Assembly: GCF_905171765.1 (NCBI RefSeq)
Contig: NC_053395.1
Coordinates: forward strand, 182,980,156-183,044,155
DNA length: 64,000 nt
DNA from: Bufo bufo
Lineage: Eukaryota > Chordata > Amphibia > Anura > Bufonidae
Direction: 5' to 3'
Position numbers and translations under genes: made by a program
The notes under the pieces: model-generated
Databases searched by the model: none
The model's input: the letters and a program-made list of their open reading frames with translations, nothing else
What the model was told of the DNA's origin: nothing
Shown here: positions 22,433 to 34,320 of the stretch, piece by piece
How the letters are laid out: the number at the start of each line of letters is the position of its first letter
Numbering within the stretch: the first letter of the stretch is position 1

Positions 22433-22850
22433 GGGCAGCATGGTGGCTCAGTGCTTAGTTCTGTTGCCTTCATGCACACAGGAAAGAAAAAGTAGCTCCA
22501 GCACTCGTCTTAATGAAAAATAAAAAACAGTATTTGTTGTAGCATGTTAAAAACACAAAAAATACATCGCCCGGATGCTTACACATTTCAAGCACCAATC
22601 TATTGCCTTGCAGTGTTGGGGTACTGAGATCGAATCTGATCAGACTCTGCATGGAGTTTATATGTTCTATGCTTATGTGATACTTATGTGATACTTATGT
22701 GATACTTATGTGATACTTATGTGATACTCTGGTTAATATGGAATTAAGATTGTAAACCCCAATGGGGACAAGGACTAATGTGAGTAACAATGATCTCCAT
22801 ATATTGTAGTGCTGCAGGATATGTAAGTTCTGTATAGATGAACCAATATG
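22433..22850 (+). mobile_element. tRNA-derived SINE (V-SINE-like), interrupted
   Basis: GGGCAGCATGGTGGCTCAGT is the A-box end of a tRNA-related SINE head. GAGATCGAATCTGATC (22626) is its B box and ATGGAGTTTATATGTTCT follows. The tail has AAGATTGTAAACCCCAATGG and GTAGTGCTGCAGGATATGT, as in vertebrate SINE tails of this type. About 130 bp (22472-22600) is inserted between the boxes. An 11-bp microsatellite lies before the tail. RNA polymerase III promoter function is doubtful. Confidence 0.75.
22672..22725 (+). repeat. 11-bp tandem repeat
   Basis: About five perfect copies of TGATACTTATG lie inside the SINE body. There are no spacers. Confidence 0.9.
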
Positions 22851-22924
22851 ATGTATATTCCTACTGTTGCTATTAGAAATATGGATATCGTCTATTTTCC
22901 ATGGCTATATTTATAAATGTGTGT

Positions 22925-23148
22925 CCATTGAAATGTATTAATGCCGGATCCGGTACCAAGTATTCCTGAAATTGCCGGATCACCGAATACTGTTTTCCGG
23001 TCTGCGCATGCGCAGTTCTTTCTAGCTTTGAAACTATTAAATACCGGATCCGTTATTCCGGATGATAAAAAATATATCCGTTTGCATACGCATTTCCGGA
23101 TCTGGCAGGCAGTTCCGGCAATGGAACGCTAGTGTGAAAGTACCCTAA
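22925..23148 (+). mobile_element. hAT-type MITE, right part only
   Basis: It ends AACGCTAGTGTGAAAGTACC and has internal GCCGGATCCGG, ACCGGATCCG and CGCATGCGCAG segments. No left TACTTTCACAC end precedes it. Confidence 0.7.
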
Positions 23149-23298
23149 TACTGATTTTCATCCCTTTAATATTACATCATAATCGACCAATACGTCTATG
23201 GCACTGCAGCCATATTATGGATCCATAATACAAACAGGCGGTCTTCTAAGGCTGCATGCACACTGAACATGGGAAAAATGGAGCCCTAGTGTGCACTG

Positions 23299-23580
23299 TA
23301 AGGGTCCATTCACATGTCCGTATGAATGGTCCAAATCCGTTCCGCAGCGTTGTGGAACGGATCCGAACCCATTTATTTTCAATGGGGCCGGAAAAGATGC
23401 GAACAGCACACAGTGCATTTCCGGTCTGCGGCCCCGAACTTTCGGCCCGCAGCTCCGCAAAAAAATGGAACATGTCCTATTTTTGTCCGCAGCTGTGGAC
23501 AAGAATTGGCATTTCTATTGGGATGCCGGCCCGGTGTTTTGTGGATCCGCAAAACACTGCGGACGTGTGAATGTACCCTA
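23299..23580. mobile_element. Small MITE (AGGGTCCATTCACA ends)
   Basis: The ends are AGGGTCCATTCACATGTCCG and GCGGACGTGTGAATGTACCC, which mirror each other. The interior is GC-rich with GTGGAACGGATCCG and TGTGGATCCGCAAAACAC. A second short dyad (GCATGCACACTGAAC/AGTGTGCAC) precedes it at 23250-23298. Overlapping frames on both strands are by-products of its base composition. Confidence 0.75.
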
Positions 23581-23589
23581 ATGCAGCTA

Positions 23590-24037
23590 CTTAACTCTAA
23601 GTGAGCTTCTGTTTCGTGGATCAAGTTTTTAAGTAATGAAATCAGCGTTTCTAGAGTACAAATCTGTCTGATGGCCAACATCCAATGGACTTTCTGCCGC
23701 TCCGGTTCTGGTCTCCACGTGTCCATCTTCCAGTCCACAGCTTGTTTACCTCTGACCTTGCATGGTCATGGTCACTGATGCAGGCAGTTATTGGTTTCAG
23801 TAGTAATGTGTCCAAAAATACAAATTTCTGCTGAAGCCAACTGTTGGCTTCAGCGGAGCAGGTTACCATGCCCATGCCAGGGAAGAAGTAGACAAGCCAT
23901 GGCCCGGAAGACAGGCACATGGAAGCCAGCACACAGGACCGGAGAGGCAGGGAGCCGATAATTATGGATCTTTCCATGGTGGAGGCAGGCCCGCTGGCAT
24001 CTATGAAAAGTTATTTATTCTTGGTCAACCCCTTTAA
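23590..24037. repeat. TTAA MITE right half
   Basis: It ends CTTGGTCAACCCCTTTAA, a typical TTAA MITE tip. An inner dyad GAAGCCAACTG/TTGGCTTCAGC lies at 23832-23855. The left end is not found. 24038-25305 holds no supported feature. Confidence 0.45.
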
Positions 24038-25305
24038 AGCAGTACATGTCACACTTGTATTTAAAATGCCCATGTGAATAGCCCCATAGATTAACATTGG
24101 CTACTCATCATGCACCAAAAATACGGAGGTAATACTGATGAAGAAGGCACCAGTCTGAAAGATGTCAGACCAATGTTTCACTTTGTGTTCTGTGTAATTT
24201 TTACAGTTATGTATGTCAGTCTATTAAAAGAGATCATCAAGTCAATAGGTGAAAATGGCTGTAGTGTGATTAGTCAATATCAGCAAAACTCAGTGGTGAC
24301 TGATGGATTGTAAAATTGACACAATTTAATGTAATTTTGTCCATCAATGGTGCATTCCTTCAGCCATAGACCCAAGTTGGGGCTCATGCTACTAGTTTTT
24401 TGCTGCACGTTTTTCTTTTTTATAACTGATCCTATATGCTTGGAGTCACATGTGTTTTTTTTTTTGTTGTACCAGTAATTACAGAACCCTGAATAAATAA
24501 TGTCTCTTTCCATAATTTTTGTAGATTTTGTGAGCTGACTACTAGCACATTCTCCTCCACTAGAAGGTATCAATTTAGAGGCAGGTTAGTTCCCACTCAA
24601 TATATCATTACTAATTCTGGAAAGGATGGTAAAAGTTATCACTATGAATGGAACCAAGTAAATTGTGAGATGAATTTTGGGGACGCTCACTTCCATTCTC
24701 AGTGATTAGATAGTAAAGGTACACTTAGGCTTAATCACCAGATAATATTTCTTACTGATGCACTTCGTCATCAGCTTATGCTCCATAAAAAAATAATTGG
24801 GATTTGTCAATGTATAGATTCTATAGCAATGGAAAAAAAACTGGAAGAAAAGTTCCAGCTTGGGAAGAGCCCAACCTGAATCCCAGGTGTTCTGAATTCT
24901 GTAAAAATTATATTTCATAAAAACACATGCAAAGTGGTAAATATTGGGTATCGACCTCCACACCATTGAAGGCTCTATTTAAGGATATATTTCACATCTT
25001 ATACTAGCTTTTATGTTAGTACAAAACTATTATACTGTAGATACATATTTCTACAAGGTATGCAATTTAGCTCATGTCAGCCGAACCAGAGACTCCTCCA
25101 AAAGTAAGAGTGGGCCATCTCTAGACAATTTTTTTCTAGATATTGCCGCTCATCGGTACAGAGCATGTTACAGGTTGACATCTCCATATACGGTCTCCAT
25201 ACACCTTCTGGGTCTCTTCAAAGAGCACCAGTACAACAGGTACAGGTACAGGCAGGTCTGTGCACATAGATCAAATGAAGGTACACACACCATTGCATGC
25301 GGCCG

Positions 25306-25452
25306 TTTGTGTCCGGCCGATTCTCCGCTTGTCTGACGGAACAGCCATGCCAGAGTTTCACACCACAGGTAGCCTTATGTTTGTGTCCGGCCGATTCTCC
25401 GCTTGTCTGCCGGAACAGTCATGCCAGAGTTTCACACCAGAGGTAGCCTTAT
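25306..25452 (+). repeat. Tandem duplication, 74-bp unit
   Basis: TTTGTGTCCGGCCGATTCTC starts at 25306 and 25380. The copies differ at only about four sites (for example GACGGAAC against GCCGGAAC), so the duplication is recent. The unit has no stop in one frame, but no product is suggested. 25453-25810 holds no supported feature. Confidence 0.9.
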
Positions 25453-25815
25453 TAGTTAGTATTTCATAGAATTTGAGAGATCAATCATGTGGTCTTTTTA
25501 TACAATAAAAATATAGCAAAAATTAATGAACTCAGCCATAAAGATCTAAAGACCTGAGCTCAGTCCTGAAGGGTTCAGCTATATATACACAGCACATTTT
25601 AGTATTGCAATCTTTGTACTTTTTTATTTTTATTTTTTTAGAACTCATCCAAACTGATTGTAACCTTTGCATAAATTGATCTCTTCTTGACTTTTACTTT
25701 ATTTTGCTGATTAGCAAATTAGAAAGTTCTACTGTTACTATCTCATAGATGAGGTGAAACACAATTTTATGTAATACACAAAAATATTAATGATATGGAT
25801 CACTATATTTACAAA

Positions 25816-27054
25816 TGTCACGATGCGGTTCACTGTGCCGTGTGTTGCCGTGTAGGCTGGCTGCACGCCTTTTGCGTACTGGCTGCGGGTGATTCTGTGC
25901 AGGCTGGTTGCTTTTGGCTGCGTGCTGGCTGTGGTATCTGGTGTGAACCTCCCCGTGTACATGTGTACCCCTTTGACTGTGTCTGTAGTTCTGTTCAATG
26001 TCCCGGTTGCCATGGGCAACGCCCGTACTGCAGCTTTCTGCGCTGTAGTTTCTGTTCCCTTTCCTGTAAGGGTTAACTCCCCTGAGTAGTTCTGATGGGG
26101 TTAATCTTCCCTGCTTGGTTCCGTGGGCATGGCTTCTCAGCTGCACTCACAGGGCTGGTAATTATTCCTGTGTTTCCTCAGTGTCTGGGTCAGTCTTCCT
26201 TGGGTCAGTTCTGTTTTAGTTGATCTGTCGGTCAGTCTTGTTTGTTCTGTTCCTGGTTATAATGTGTTCGCCCCTTGCTACTGACCCTAGGGTCCCTGCC
26301 GCCGTTCATGTCTGTCCATGTTTCTGTGTGGTATTCCTTATTCCTCATTCCTCATTGATGTTTCTGTTTGGTTGCTATGTTATGTTTTTGCCTGTTCATG
26401 TCTGAATCTGTATCTGTCCATAGCTTAGCAGAGCTGCATCTGCGCTTGGCAGAGCGTACCTGTGTCTGTTTTTGCTATGCCTGTTTCTGTTCTTGCTTGT
26501 GGCAGTTTACTCTGCTGTTCATATCTGTTTGCCTGCCTCCGGAAGGGGGTCCCTGGCTTCCCTGGAGGGGGAATCGCCATTCGTGTGCAGCTCTGCCTGG
26601 GGCCGTTTAGCTCCCTCTGCTTGCAGCGCAGGTAACTGCTTCTGGCTCTGTCCTGTCTATTCCTGGTTTCTGTCATGCCTGTAATTCAGTTCATGCCTGT
26701 ACTTCTGCAGATACCTTCGTAGGTATCTCCTGGTACTCCTGACCCGTTGCTACTGTACGGGTGTGACTCTGGAGTGGCACCTGGAAGCTACCCTAATGGC
26801 AAAGTCTATACCCACTATCAGGGGCCCTAGTGAAGTCCAGGTAGCTGTTTTGTCACGCCCCTTCTGGGTACATACAGTCAGTAGCACAGTGGGTTTTCAC
26901 CCGCTGATCTGTACAGTACTCTGCGGCTTGTCTGTCATTGTCATGTGCTTCTGTTACCTTGCATTAAAGTTTCTGTGTTCCGTAGCCTGTTTTGCCCATG
27001 TCCTGCCTTCCCTGACGTCTCGGGGGTTCCCCGCAGGATCCCCGGCATGTTACA
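25816..27054 (+). mobile_element. Solo LTR with 5-bp target duplication
   Basis: It starts TGTCACGATGCGG and ends CATGTTACA (1239 bp). ACAAA precedes it (25811-25815) and follows it (27055-27059), a perfect 5-bp target-site duplication of the kind left by Ty3/Gypsy integration. The interior is the pyrimidine-rich, CCTGTT-laden leader typical of these LTRs, with GTTACCTTGCATTAAAG late in the element. Internal retroviral-type genes are absent, so it is a solo LTR left by LTR-LTR recombination. Confidence 0.85.
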
Positions 27055-27733
27055 ACAAATATTCCTTCTCATAACATTGGCTATAAATATGTGTACATTA
27101 ATTTCTCCAACTCTTTAGTTTGGTGTCTATGCTTGGGCCTAAATTTGCACATTGTTGGATAATACATGGAAAATATTTTGTACATGTGAACTGTACTGTG
27201 TTAAATGCAGCATAGAGAGACTCATTTTGGAATTGCTTTTGTGTTGACAATACCGAAAGCATCAGGACAGTGTTTCTCCACGGTCCTTCACAGAAGCTGA
27301 AATCGAAGCTTTCAGGAATCTCCTGTTAGTTGCCTTTCATTTGTTAATGGGAAGGTGATAGATACATTTTATACACTTTTATAGGGTGTATTAGCATTAA
27401 GGCTTGCTCTTAATGTCTTCCAGATGGAGCACCAATGATCTTCTGTGGACCACTGCTACGCCAAATCAAGTTACATCAGAATTTATCTGTGGCTACATGC
27501 AAACTAACCAAGGAAAAATGATACATCTTTAGATTAGATTAGCCTCTGTAATAGAGTCTTGCATTATATTTTTGGCGCTAGTTGAAATTTTACAGATCTT
27601 ACAAATTCTCAAAAGCTTAATAAGATATGTATGATGACATACATACAGTTGCAAGAAAAAGTATGCGAACCATTTGGAATGATATGGATTTCTGCACAAA
27701 TTGGTCATAAAATGTGATCTGATTTTCATCTAA

Positions 27734-28237
27734 GGGTACTTTCACATTAGCGTTTTTCTTTTCCGGCGCGGAGTTCCGTCCTAGGGGCTCAAATCCGGAA
27801 AAGAACTGATCAGTTTTATCCTAATGAAATTTGAATGGAGAGTAATCCATTCAGGATGCATCAGGATGTCTTCAGTTCAGTCTTTTTGACTGATCAGGCT
27901 TTTCAGAAAACCGTAGCATGTTGTATTTTTACCTCCGGCCAAAAATCCTGAACACTTTGACTGAACGCCGGATCTGGCCTTTTTCCCATTGACTTGCATT
28001 AACGCTGTGTGTTCCGTCAAACCGGATCCGGATTTTGCATGTTAAACCCGAAAAATGTGAAAAAAAAGTTAAAGTCCATAAATGGCGGATCCGTTTTTTC
28101 CAATGCATTTTTTCATTGTAATCAAAATCCTGTTCAGGATTCAAATGTAATCCGTTTTCACACATTTTTCCGGATCCGGCGGGCAGTTCCGGTGTCGGAA
28201 TTGAACGTCGGATTTAAACAACGCTAGTGTGAAAGTA
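27734..28237. mobile_element. hAT-type MITE nested in Tc1 element 2
   Basis: The left end is GGGTACTTTCACATTAGCGT and the right end AACGCTAGTGTGAAAGTA. Flanking Tc1 sequence resumes on both sides, as shown by the intact opposite terminal repeat (TCATCTAAGTCACAAC). The interior repeats the CCGGATCCG theme. The right flank GTGAAAG does not match the left flank well, so the target duplication is decayed. Confidence 0.85.
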
Positions 28238-28529
28238 GTGAAAGTCACAACAATAGACAACCACTGTCTGCTTAAACTAATAACACAAAGAATTTAATGT
28301 TACCATGTTTTTATTGAACACATCATGTAAGCATTCACAGTGCAGGGGAGAAAAGTATGTGAACCCCTAGACTAATGACATCTCCAAGAGCTAATTGGAG
28401 TGAGGTGTCAGCCAACTGGAGTCCAATCAATAAGATGAGATTGGAGGTGTTGGTTACAGCTGCCCTGCCCTATAAAAAACACACACCGGTTCTGGGTTTG
28501 CTTTTCACAAGAAGCATTGCCTGATGTGA

Positions 28530-29555
28530 ATGATGCCTCGCACAAAAGAGCTCTCAGAAGACCTAAGATTAAGAATTGTTGACTTGCATAAAGCTGGAAA
28601 GGGTTATAAAAGTATCTCCATAAGCCTTGCTCTTCATCAGTCCACGGTAAGACAAATTGTCTATAAATGGAGAAAGTTCAGCACTGCTGCTACTCTCCCT
28701 AGGAGTGGCCGCCCTGTAAAGATGACTGCAAGAGCACAGCGCTGACTGCTCAATGAGGTGAAGAAGAATCCTAGCGTGTCAGCTAAAGACATACAAAAGT
28801 CTCTGGCATATGCTAACATCCCTGTTAGCGATTCTACGATACGTAAAACACTAAACAAGAATGGATTTCATGGGAGGATACCACAGAGGAAGCCACTGCT
28901 GTCCAAAAAAAACATTGCTGCCTGTTTACAGTTTGCACAAGAGCACCTGGATGTTCCACAGCAGTACTGGCAAAATATTCTGTGGACAGATGAAACCAAA
29001 GTTGAGTTGTTTGGAAGAAACACACAACACTATGTGTGGAATAAAAGAGGCACAGCACACCAACATCAAAACCTCACCCCAACTGTGAAGTATGGTGGTG
29101 GGGGCATCATGGTTTGGGGCTGCTTTTCTGCGTCAGGGCCTGGACGGATTGCTATCATCGAAGGAAAAATGAATTCCCAAGTTTATCAAGACATTTTGCA
29201 GGAGAACTTAAGGCCATCTGTCCACCAGCTGAAGCTCAACGGAAGATGGGTGTTGCAACAGGACAACTATCCAAAGCATAGAAGAAAATCAACAATAGAA
29301 TGGCCTAAACAAAAGAAAATACGCCTTCTGGAGAGGCCCAGTCAGAGTCCTGACCTCAACCCGATTGAGATGCTGTGGCATGACCTCAAGAAAGCGATTC
29401 ACACCAGACATCCCAAGAATATTGCAGAACTGAAACAGTTCTGTAAAGAGGAATGATCAAGAATTACTCCTGACCGTTGTGCACATCTGATCTGCAACTA
29501 CAGGAAACGTTTGGTTGAAGTTATTGCTGCCAAAGGAGGTTCAACCAGTTATTAA
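28530..29555 (+). pseudogene. Tc1-like transposase 2, near intact with two in-frame TGA
   Basis: One frame runs from ATG 28530 to TAA 29553-29555 (341 codons, standard Tc1 length) and is interrupted only by TGA at 28743 and 29454. N terminus: [20 protein letters not shown] with a paired-type helix-turn-helix ([13 protein letters not shown]) and the GRPVKM hook. Catalytic core: ILWTDETKVELF (first Asp), KYGGGGIMVWGCFSASG, LQQDNYPKH (second Asp; QQDNDPKH is usual) and [15 protein letters not shown] (Glu). The TGA at 29454 stands where a conserved Trp (KEEW) is expected, so a TGG to TGA change is likely. All three catalytic residues remain, but full-length protein cannot be made without readthrough. 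Confidence 0.9.
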
Positions 29556-29794
29556 ATCCATGGGTTCACATACTTTTTCCACCTGCACTGTGAATGTTTA
29601 CATGGTGTGTTCAATAAAAACATGGTAACATTTCATTCTTTGAGTGTTATTAGTTTAAGCAGACTGTGATTGTCTATTGTTGTGACTTAGATGAAGATCA
29701 GATCACATTTTATGACCAATTTGCGCAGAAATCCATATTATTCCAAAGGGTTCACATACTTTTTCTTGCAACTGTATGTATGTGTTATACCGGC

Positions 29795-30430
29795 TGCCTC
29801 ACCTGACCTCCCCTGTTGTCTCTCTGGCAATCCCTACTCATCTGTGCCTTGCTAGTCCCTCCAGCTGGTCCGGCCACCATAGCAGTGCTGTTCTGTCCAA
29901 TCCACGCTCGCTGAGGCCTGGTCTGCCTCTCACTACCTGTAGGGTACATGGGCTCCCTCCAGCCCTTAAAGAGCCAACATGTGTACACCTTAATCTTACT
30001 CAGTCTATAGCTGCCTAACTCAGGGTATTTAAGGCCCCTTTCCCTGCAGAAGTATACCTAAGCAATAGTATTTCTAGCTTGATAGTTCCCTGCAAAAGTG
30101 CGCTATGCTACATTCTGATCTCCCATCCCTGATTTCTGCCTGATTACTGGATTTGACCCCTTGCTGCCTGCCCTGACCTCTGATTGATTCTTGTATTGAC
30201 CCCGTACTTCCTGCCCGAAGCTTTGGCCTGATTACCAGATTGAACGTATGCTCTGAGTCCTGACTTCAGATTGTTTCCTGACTACTGTTTCACCTTATTC
30301 CTCGGTGCTGCAGACAGATGTCTCTCGACCCCCATTTGTCAGCAACCATTGAACAGAGACAACTCCAAGAGGTAACAGTCTGGTAGTTCCCCCCAGACCC
30401 CATAGGGTTTAAGGATAAATATTGTTAGGA
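29795..30430 (+). mobile_element. Degenerate Gypsy-like LTR
   Basis: A pyrimidine-rich leader (repeated CTGACC, CCTGATT), TATTTAAGG at about 30027, and a 3' part with CAACTCCAAGAGGTAACAGT and CCATAGGGTTTAAGG align by eye with 12832-13501. The start and end dinucleotides are unclear. 30431-31038 shows no gene or clear element. Confidence 0.5.
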
Positions 30431-31038
30431 ATTATTTAAATAGCCTCCCTGATCTTTACCCTTTAACTCTTATATAGGGAGCACAACTACCAGGCCATTG
30501 CATCCTGTAGTAGTCAGTGTTCAGTGGCTGATGACCCACTGGGGTCGAGAGATGCCAGTGAGGAGCACCAAGAAATCAAATGAAGTCGTAGTCAGAAAAT
30601 AAGCTAAGGGCAGGGCAGGCAGCGTGCATTCAATCCAGTAATCAGGCCACAGTAGATCCACATACACTATTGTTAAAGTATATGTGGGGTATTCAAAAGT
30701 TGTCCTTCAAAATTAAACCAGGAAAGAAATATAAATAGGTAATTGATGTCATGTAAAATATTGAAATAAAGATTAGCTTCTGTATTGTGGGTAGTAAAAC
30801 TATTGTGGTTCTTGGCCTGGCCACCAAAATTAAAACGTATATTAAATTAGAAAAATAGTCTTTCTAAAATTTTCAGTCTACAGCAAATTTAATAGGTCTC
30901 ACAATTTAGATATTATAAAGGAATACACTAGTCAAAATGAGCATTATATTATGGTTATTGCCGGGCCTAGTGGTACAATGACATTACTCACAGATTCTCA
31001 ATTTAGTATTTGTCATCCATCACCCCTGCACTTAACAT

Positions 31039-31619
31039 TAGTGTTGAGTGAATCAAACTCCATGAAGCGAAATTCGATCCGAATTTCAGGTAAAATTTGA
31101 TACACCGCAAAGCCGATTTTCATCGTGCTTTGTGGTAGCAAATCGATTTACCCTAAATGACCATAAAAAATGATACTTACCTCATCTGTATGAGCGCGAA
31201 TAGCCAGCCGCCGCCATCTTAAATGAAAATCCCACACAAAATCCTGTGCGCAGTGACGTATGACGTCACCACACTGGCCGACGTGATGACATCATCATGG
31301 GCCGCACAAGATTTCACCCTGGATCTACAATCAAGATGGCGGTGGCCGGCTCTTTGCCATCAAATGGATGGGGGAAGTATGATTCTATTTATTTATTTTT
31401 AAAACTTTACACTGTTATTGCTGTCAGATGCCGCAATCGGCTATGAACGTGGCATCTGAACGGTACAATGACGGGGGGTGGCACAATCGCCACTCTGTCA
31501 TTGCCTCGACTACTTACAAAAATATAAAAATGTGCTTTGCGACAAAGTAATTCATCACAAAGCAAATTTTTTTTTTTAAAGCAGCTGAATCAAATTTTTC
31601 AATACTTTGCTCATCACTA
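31039..31619. mobile_element. MITE of the TAGTGATGAGC family with paired YY1-like sites
   Basis: The ends are TAGTGTTGAGTGAATC and CTTTGCTCATCACTA, imperfect inverted repeats. CCGCCATCTT at 31211 and AAGATGGCGG at 31333 are inverted relative to each other, with TGACGTCACC at 31263 between them. The interior also has GCATCTGA/TCAGATGC dyads (about 31425-31460). It is noncoding. Relatives are at 48076, 50329, 53694 and 55894. Confidence 0.75.
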
Positions 31620-33116
31620 CTTGCCATAACACAGTTTATGAGTTTTGCATGAGGTGTTACTTCAACTACAAGGATGGTGCCAACATACCCTTATGCTTGA
31701 CCAGACCATTTAAATACAGGGCCAGAGCAGTAAACTAGATGCTTGCCTCAGGTAAAGGAAAGCCTAGCTCAGCTCTTCACAATTCAAGTTCCGAGTGTTT
31801 ATCTGTGTTTGAGCATTAGATGTCGGTCGCATTAAAGAAATCGTGTTACTTTAGAAAGTTGTTTAAGTTGCATTTAAATCTGCTCTTGCTGATGTGTTTA
31901 ACGCTCCCTTACATTAAACAGAACACCTAATATTAGGGACTATGAATCTTGAAGAGTTTAGGGTTCAGGCACAGTTCACATTTACTTACTTATCATAGAC
32001 TACACAAGGATTCGATAAGCTTGGTTACAGAAATTGAACAGCTTAGCTATTTCACCTTTATATATTCATTAAAAGATAATCTTTGCATATGGTAACTCGA
32101 AGCACTTTTCTAAGATGAGTGCATTAATCTCCCAATTACATTAATTTAAGTTGATCGGCTGAAAAGAAGAATCATTAGAGCAGTGTTCCAGGATGGTGCC
32201 ACTAAACGCGGCAGGACCTACTTTTCGCTGCTGTATCAAAATATGAACATATCAGTACTTATGGCCTCATTTTCACAAAAGGAAGTGAAACATCTGCCAG
32301 GATTTTATGTAAATCATAAAATCTCCATGTCACACATAGAGAGAGAGCTAAATCATAAGACCATAGTTGCATAGCAGCTACAGGCTACTAAGAAGAGTTA
32401 TTTTTACGTCAAATGAAAACATTTTTTATTTTTTATTTTACTGACTGATATTTTACTGACATATTCTTTACATACATTATCATAATTTGCTGAAATTATG
32501 AAAAAAGAGAATCACTGTGAAAATTTACAGAGAGAAAATAATCTCTACTTCACAGTACTCCAGGAAAAGAGAAATTAATAACTAGAAGGTCCAGAATCTG
32601 CATGGCCGAGCATTGGAGTCAGTCAGTAAGGTATTTGTTGTTTAAGGCTGATAGAGACTTTACTGCAGTGAAAAGGACATTGCTAAGACACCCTTCACAC
32701 TTGGACACAGTCTGGCCCACCATATCTTAATCTGTACCTCTCAGATGGGAATTACAGACAAGTTTGCAAAAATGTTATTGCCAGCCTTAGTTTCTGCAGA
32801 GAGAGACTTTGGAGAATAGGGGAAAGGAGTACTCTAACCCCCATCCTGGCCTATATCAATATATTGCTGTCTGTGATGATTTGCACTGAGAATTGCCTGT
32901 AACTGTGTTTTGATACCATTGGATGTACTACAACTCCCATTCTGGAGATTTGTAAATAGAGACATTTATCTTCTACAACTGACCAACTCCAACACCATTT
33001 GCTAGCTACAGTATCTACATCTCCTGCCTTTCACCCATACAAAACTCATACCACCAAGGGTACCCCAACTACCATCAGGTAGGAGACCCAACTTTAGGCT
33101 GCCCTTTCCTAGAGAG
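31620..33116. other. Quiet AT-rich DNA
   Basis: No gene, repeat end or low-complexity tract of note. The 63-codon frame at 32183 lacks domain features. The only sizeable dyads are short and AT-rich. Confidence 0.4.
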
Positions 33117-33514
33117 TAGGGATGAGCGCATCGACTTCGGATGAAACATTCGAAGTCAATTCGCACAAAACTTAGTTCCAATACTGTACGGAGCAGGAGC
33201 TCCGTACAGTATTAGAATGTATTGGCTCCGATGAGCCAAAGTTATTGCTTCACGAATTCTCACCAGATAAAACCATTTCCCGAACTCGGGTTCGGTTCCA
33301 AGGTACCACTTCTGTTTTTTTTTTTTTACAGTACAAATTAATTTATGAAGTTATTGCACGAAGTCTCGCGAGACTTCTCAAAGCAATAACTTCAGCTCAT
33401 CAGAGCCAATGCATTCTAATACTGTAGGGAGCTCCTGCTCTGTACAGTATTAGAACAAAGTTTTATGCGAATCGACTTCGGATATTTCGTCCAAAGTCGA
33501 TTCCCTCATCCCTA
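33117..33514. mobile_element. Foldback MITE (TAGGGATGAGC ends)
   Basis: The left arm TAGGGATGAGCGCATCGACT mirrors TCGATTCCCTCATCCCTA at the right. CGTACAGTATTAGAATG, TTATTGCTTCACGA and similar arm pieces recur inverted around the T run at 33307. TCTCGCGAGA sits near 33364. Confidence 0.85.
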
Positions 33515-33827
33515 GTTGCAATCATGCAGACCCAGAGAATAAGGATATCATGTTATTTATGCCACAAATTGAATGTTGCAAAACTTACAATGTAAAGACT
33601 CAATGCCAGTATTGCTGTTTCTTTCCCATTCTCCCAGAAGGAGTTAATACAAATTAATCAATGAGCTATTTGTACCCCAAAAAGGCACCATTAAAAATTA
33701 CAACTCAAAAAAAAAAAAAAAAAGCCCTCGTACGGCTATATCAACCGAAGAATAAAAAAGTTATAGCTTTTGCAAACAGTGAAAAAAATGCTTGGTCACT
33801 GAGGTCCAAAACAGGCTGGTCACCAAA

Positions 33828-34320
33828 TTAAGGGGATTTTGTCACCAGGAAGTTTACTGATAAACCAGACATAGGTAGGGCTAACTCAGCTGAATGTATT
33901 GATACCCTTTACTTAGTGATCTGTTGCTTTATTCTGGAGAAAAAGTACTTTAAATCCATATGCAAATGAGCAGTTAAGTGCACAAAGGGCAGACCCAAAC
34001 CACTATGTGCACCCTTTCCCCCCTCATTCTTCCTCTGTAAGCCTTTCCCTCTCTTTCTTTACTGACAGGCCAGATAGCTACATAATCATTTCTCCTGGGG
34101 GTGGGGCTAGCAGACAAAGCAGGAGGAGTGTAAAGGTGCACAGAATGGCTTAGACCCACCCTCAGTGCACTTAACTGCTCAACTGCATATGGATTAAAAG
34201 TACATTTTCTCCAGAATAAGAAAACGGATTGCTTAGTGAAAGGTATCATTACAGTACATTCAGCAGAGCCAGCCCTACAAGGCATTGTGCCTGGTTTTCC
34301 TGGTGACAGATCCCCTTTAA
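33828..34320. mobile_element. TTAA foldback MITE
   Basis: TTAAGGGGATTTTGTCACCA at the left mirrors GGTGACAGATCCCCTTTAA at the right. Inner arms (GCTCAACTGCATATGG; AAAGTACTTTAAATCC) pair across a pyrimidine-rich centre at 34000-34060. Element length is 493 bp. The stretch 33515-33827 before it has only a poly-A run. Confidence 0.85.

Larger units (their letters stand above)
27646..29774 (+). mobile_element. Tc1/mariner element 2 (full ends, MITE inside)
   Basis: The left end is CAGTTGCAAGAAAAAGTATG (27646), the right end mirrors it (CATACTTTTTCTTGCAACTG to 29774), and TA flanks both sides. The long terminal repeats also share TTTGGAATGATATGGATTTC against its complement near 29730. Removing the nested MITE (27734-28237) leaves about 1.63 kb, normal for Tc1. 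A second, inner copy of the end motif (AAAGTATGTGAACCCC) lies at 28353 and is mirrored at 29565. Confidence 0.9.

Noticed and set aside
22672..22725. Short regular repeat as a possible CRISPR array
   Set aside because: An 11-bp unit without spacers inside a SINE is a microsatellite.
23246..23738. Cluster of overlapping 75-119-codon frames on both strands
   Set aside because: They arise from the GC-rich interior of a small MITE and lack any family signature.
28743..28745. TGA in Tc1 transposase 2 as selenocysteine or programmed readthrough
   Set aside because: No selenocysteine-insertion element is seen, and such stops are normal decay of Tc1 copies.
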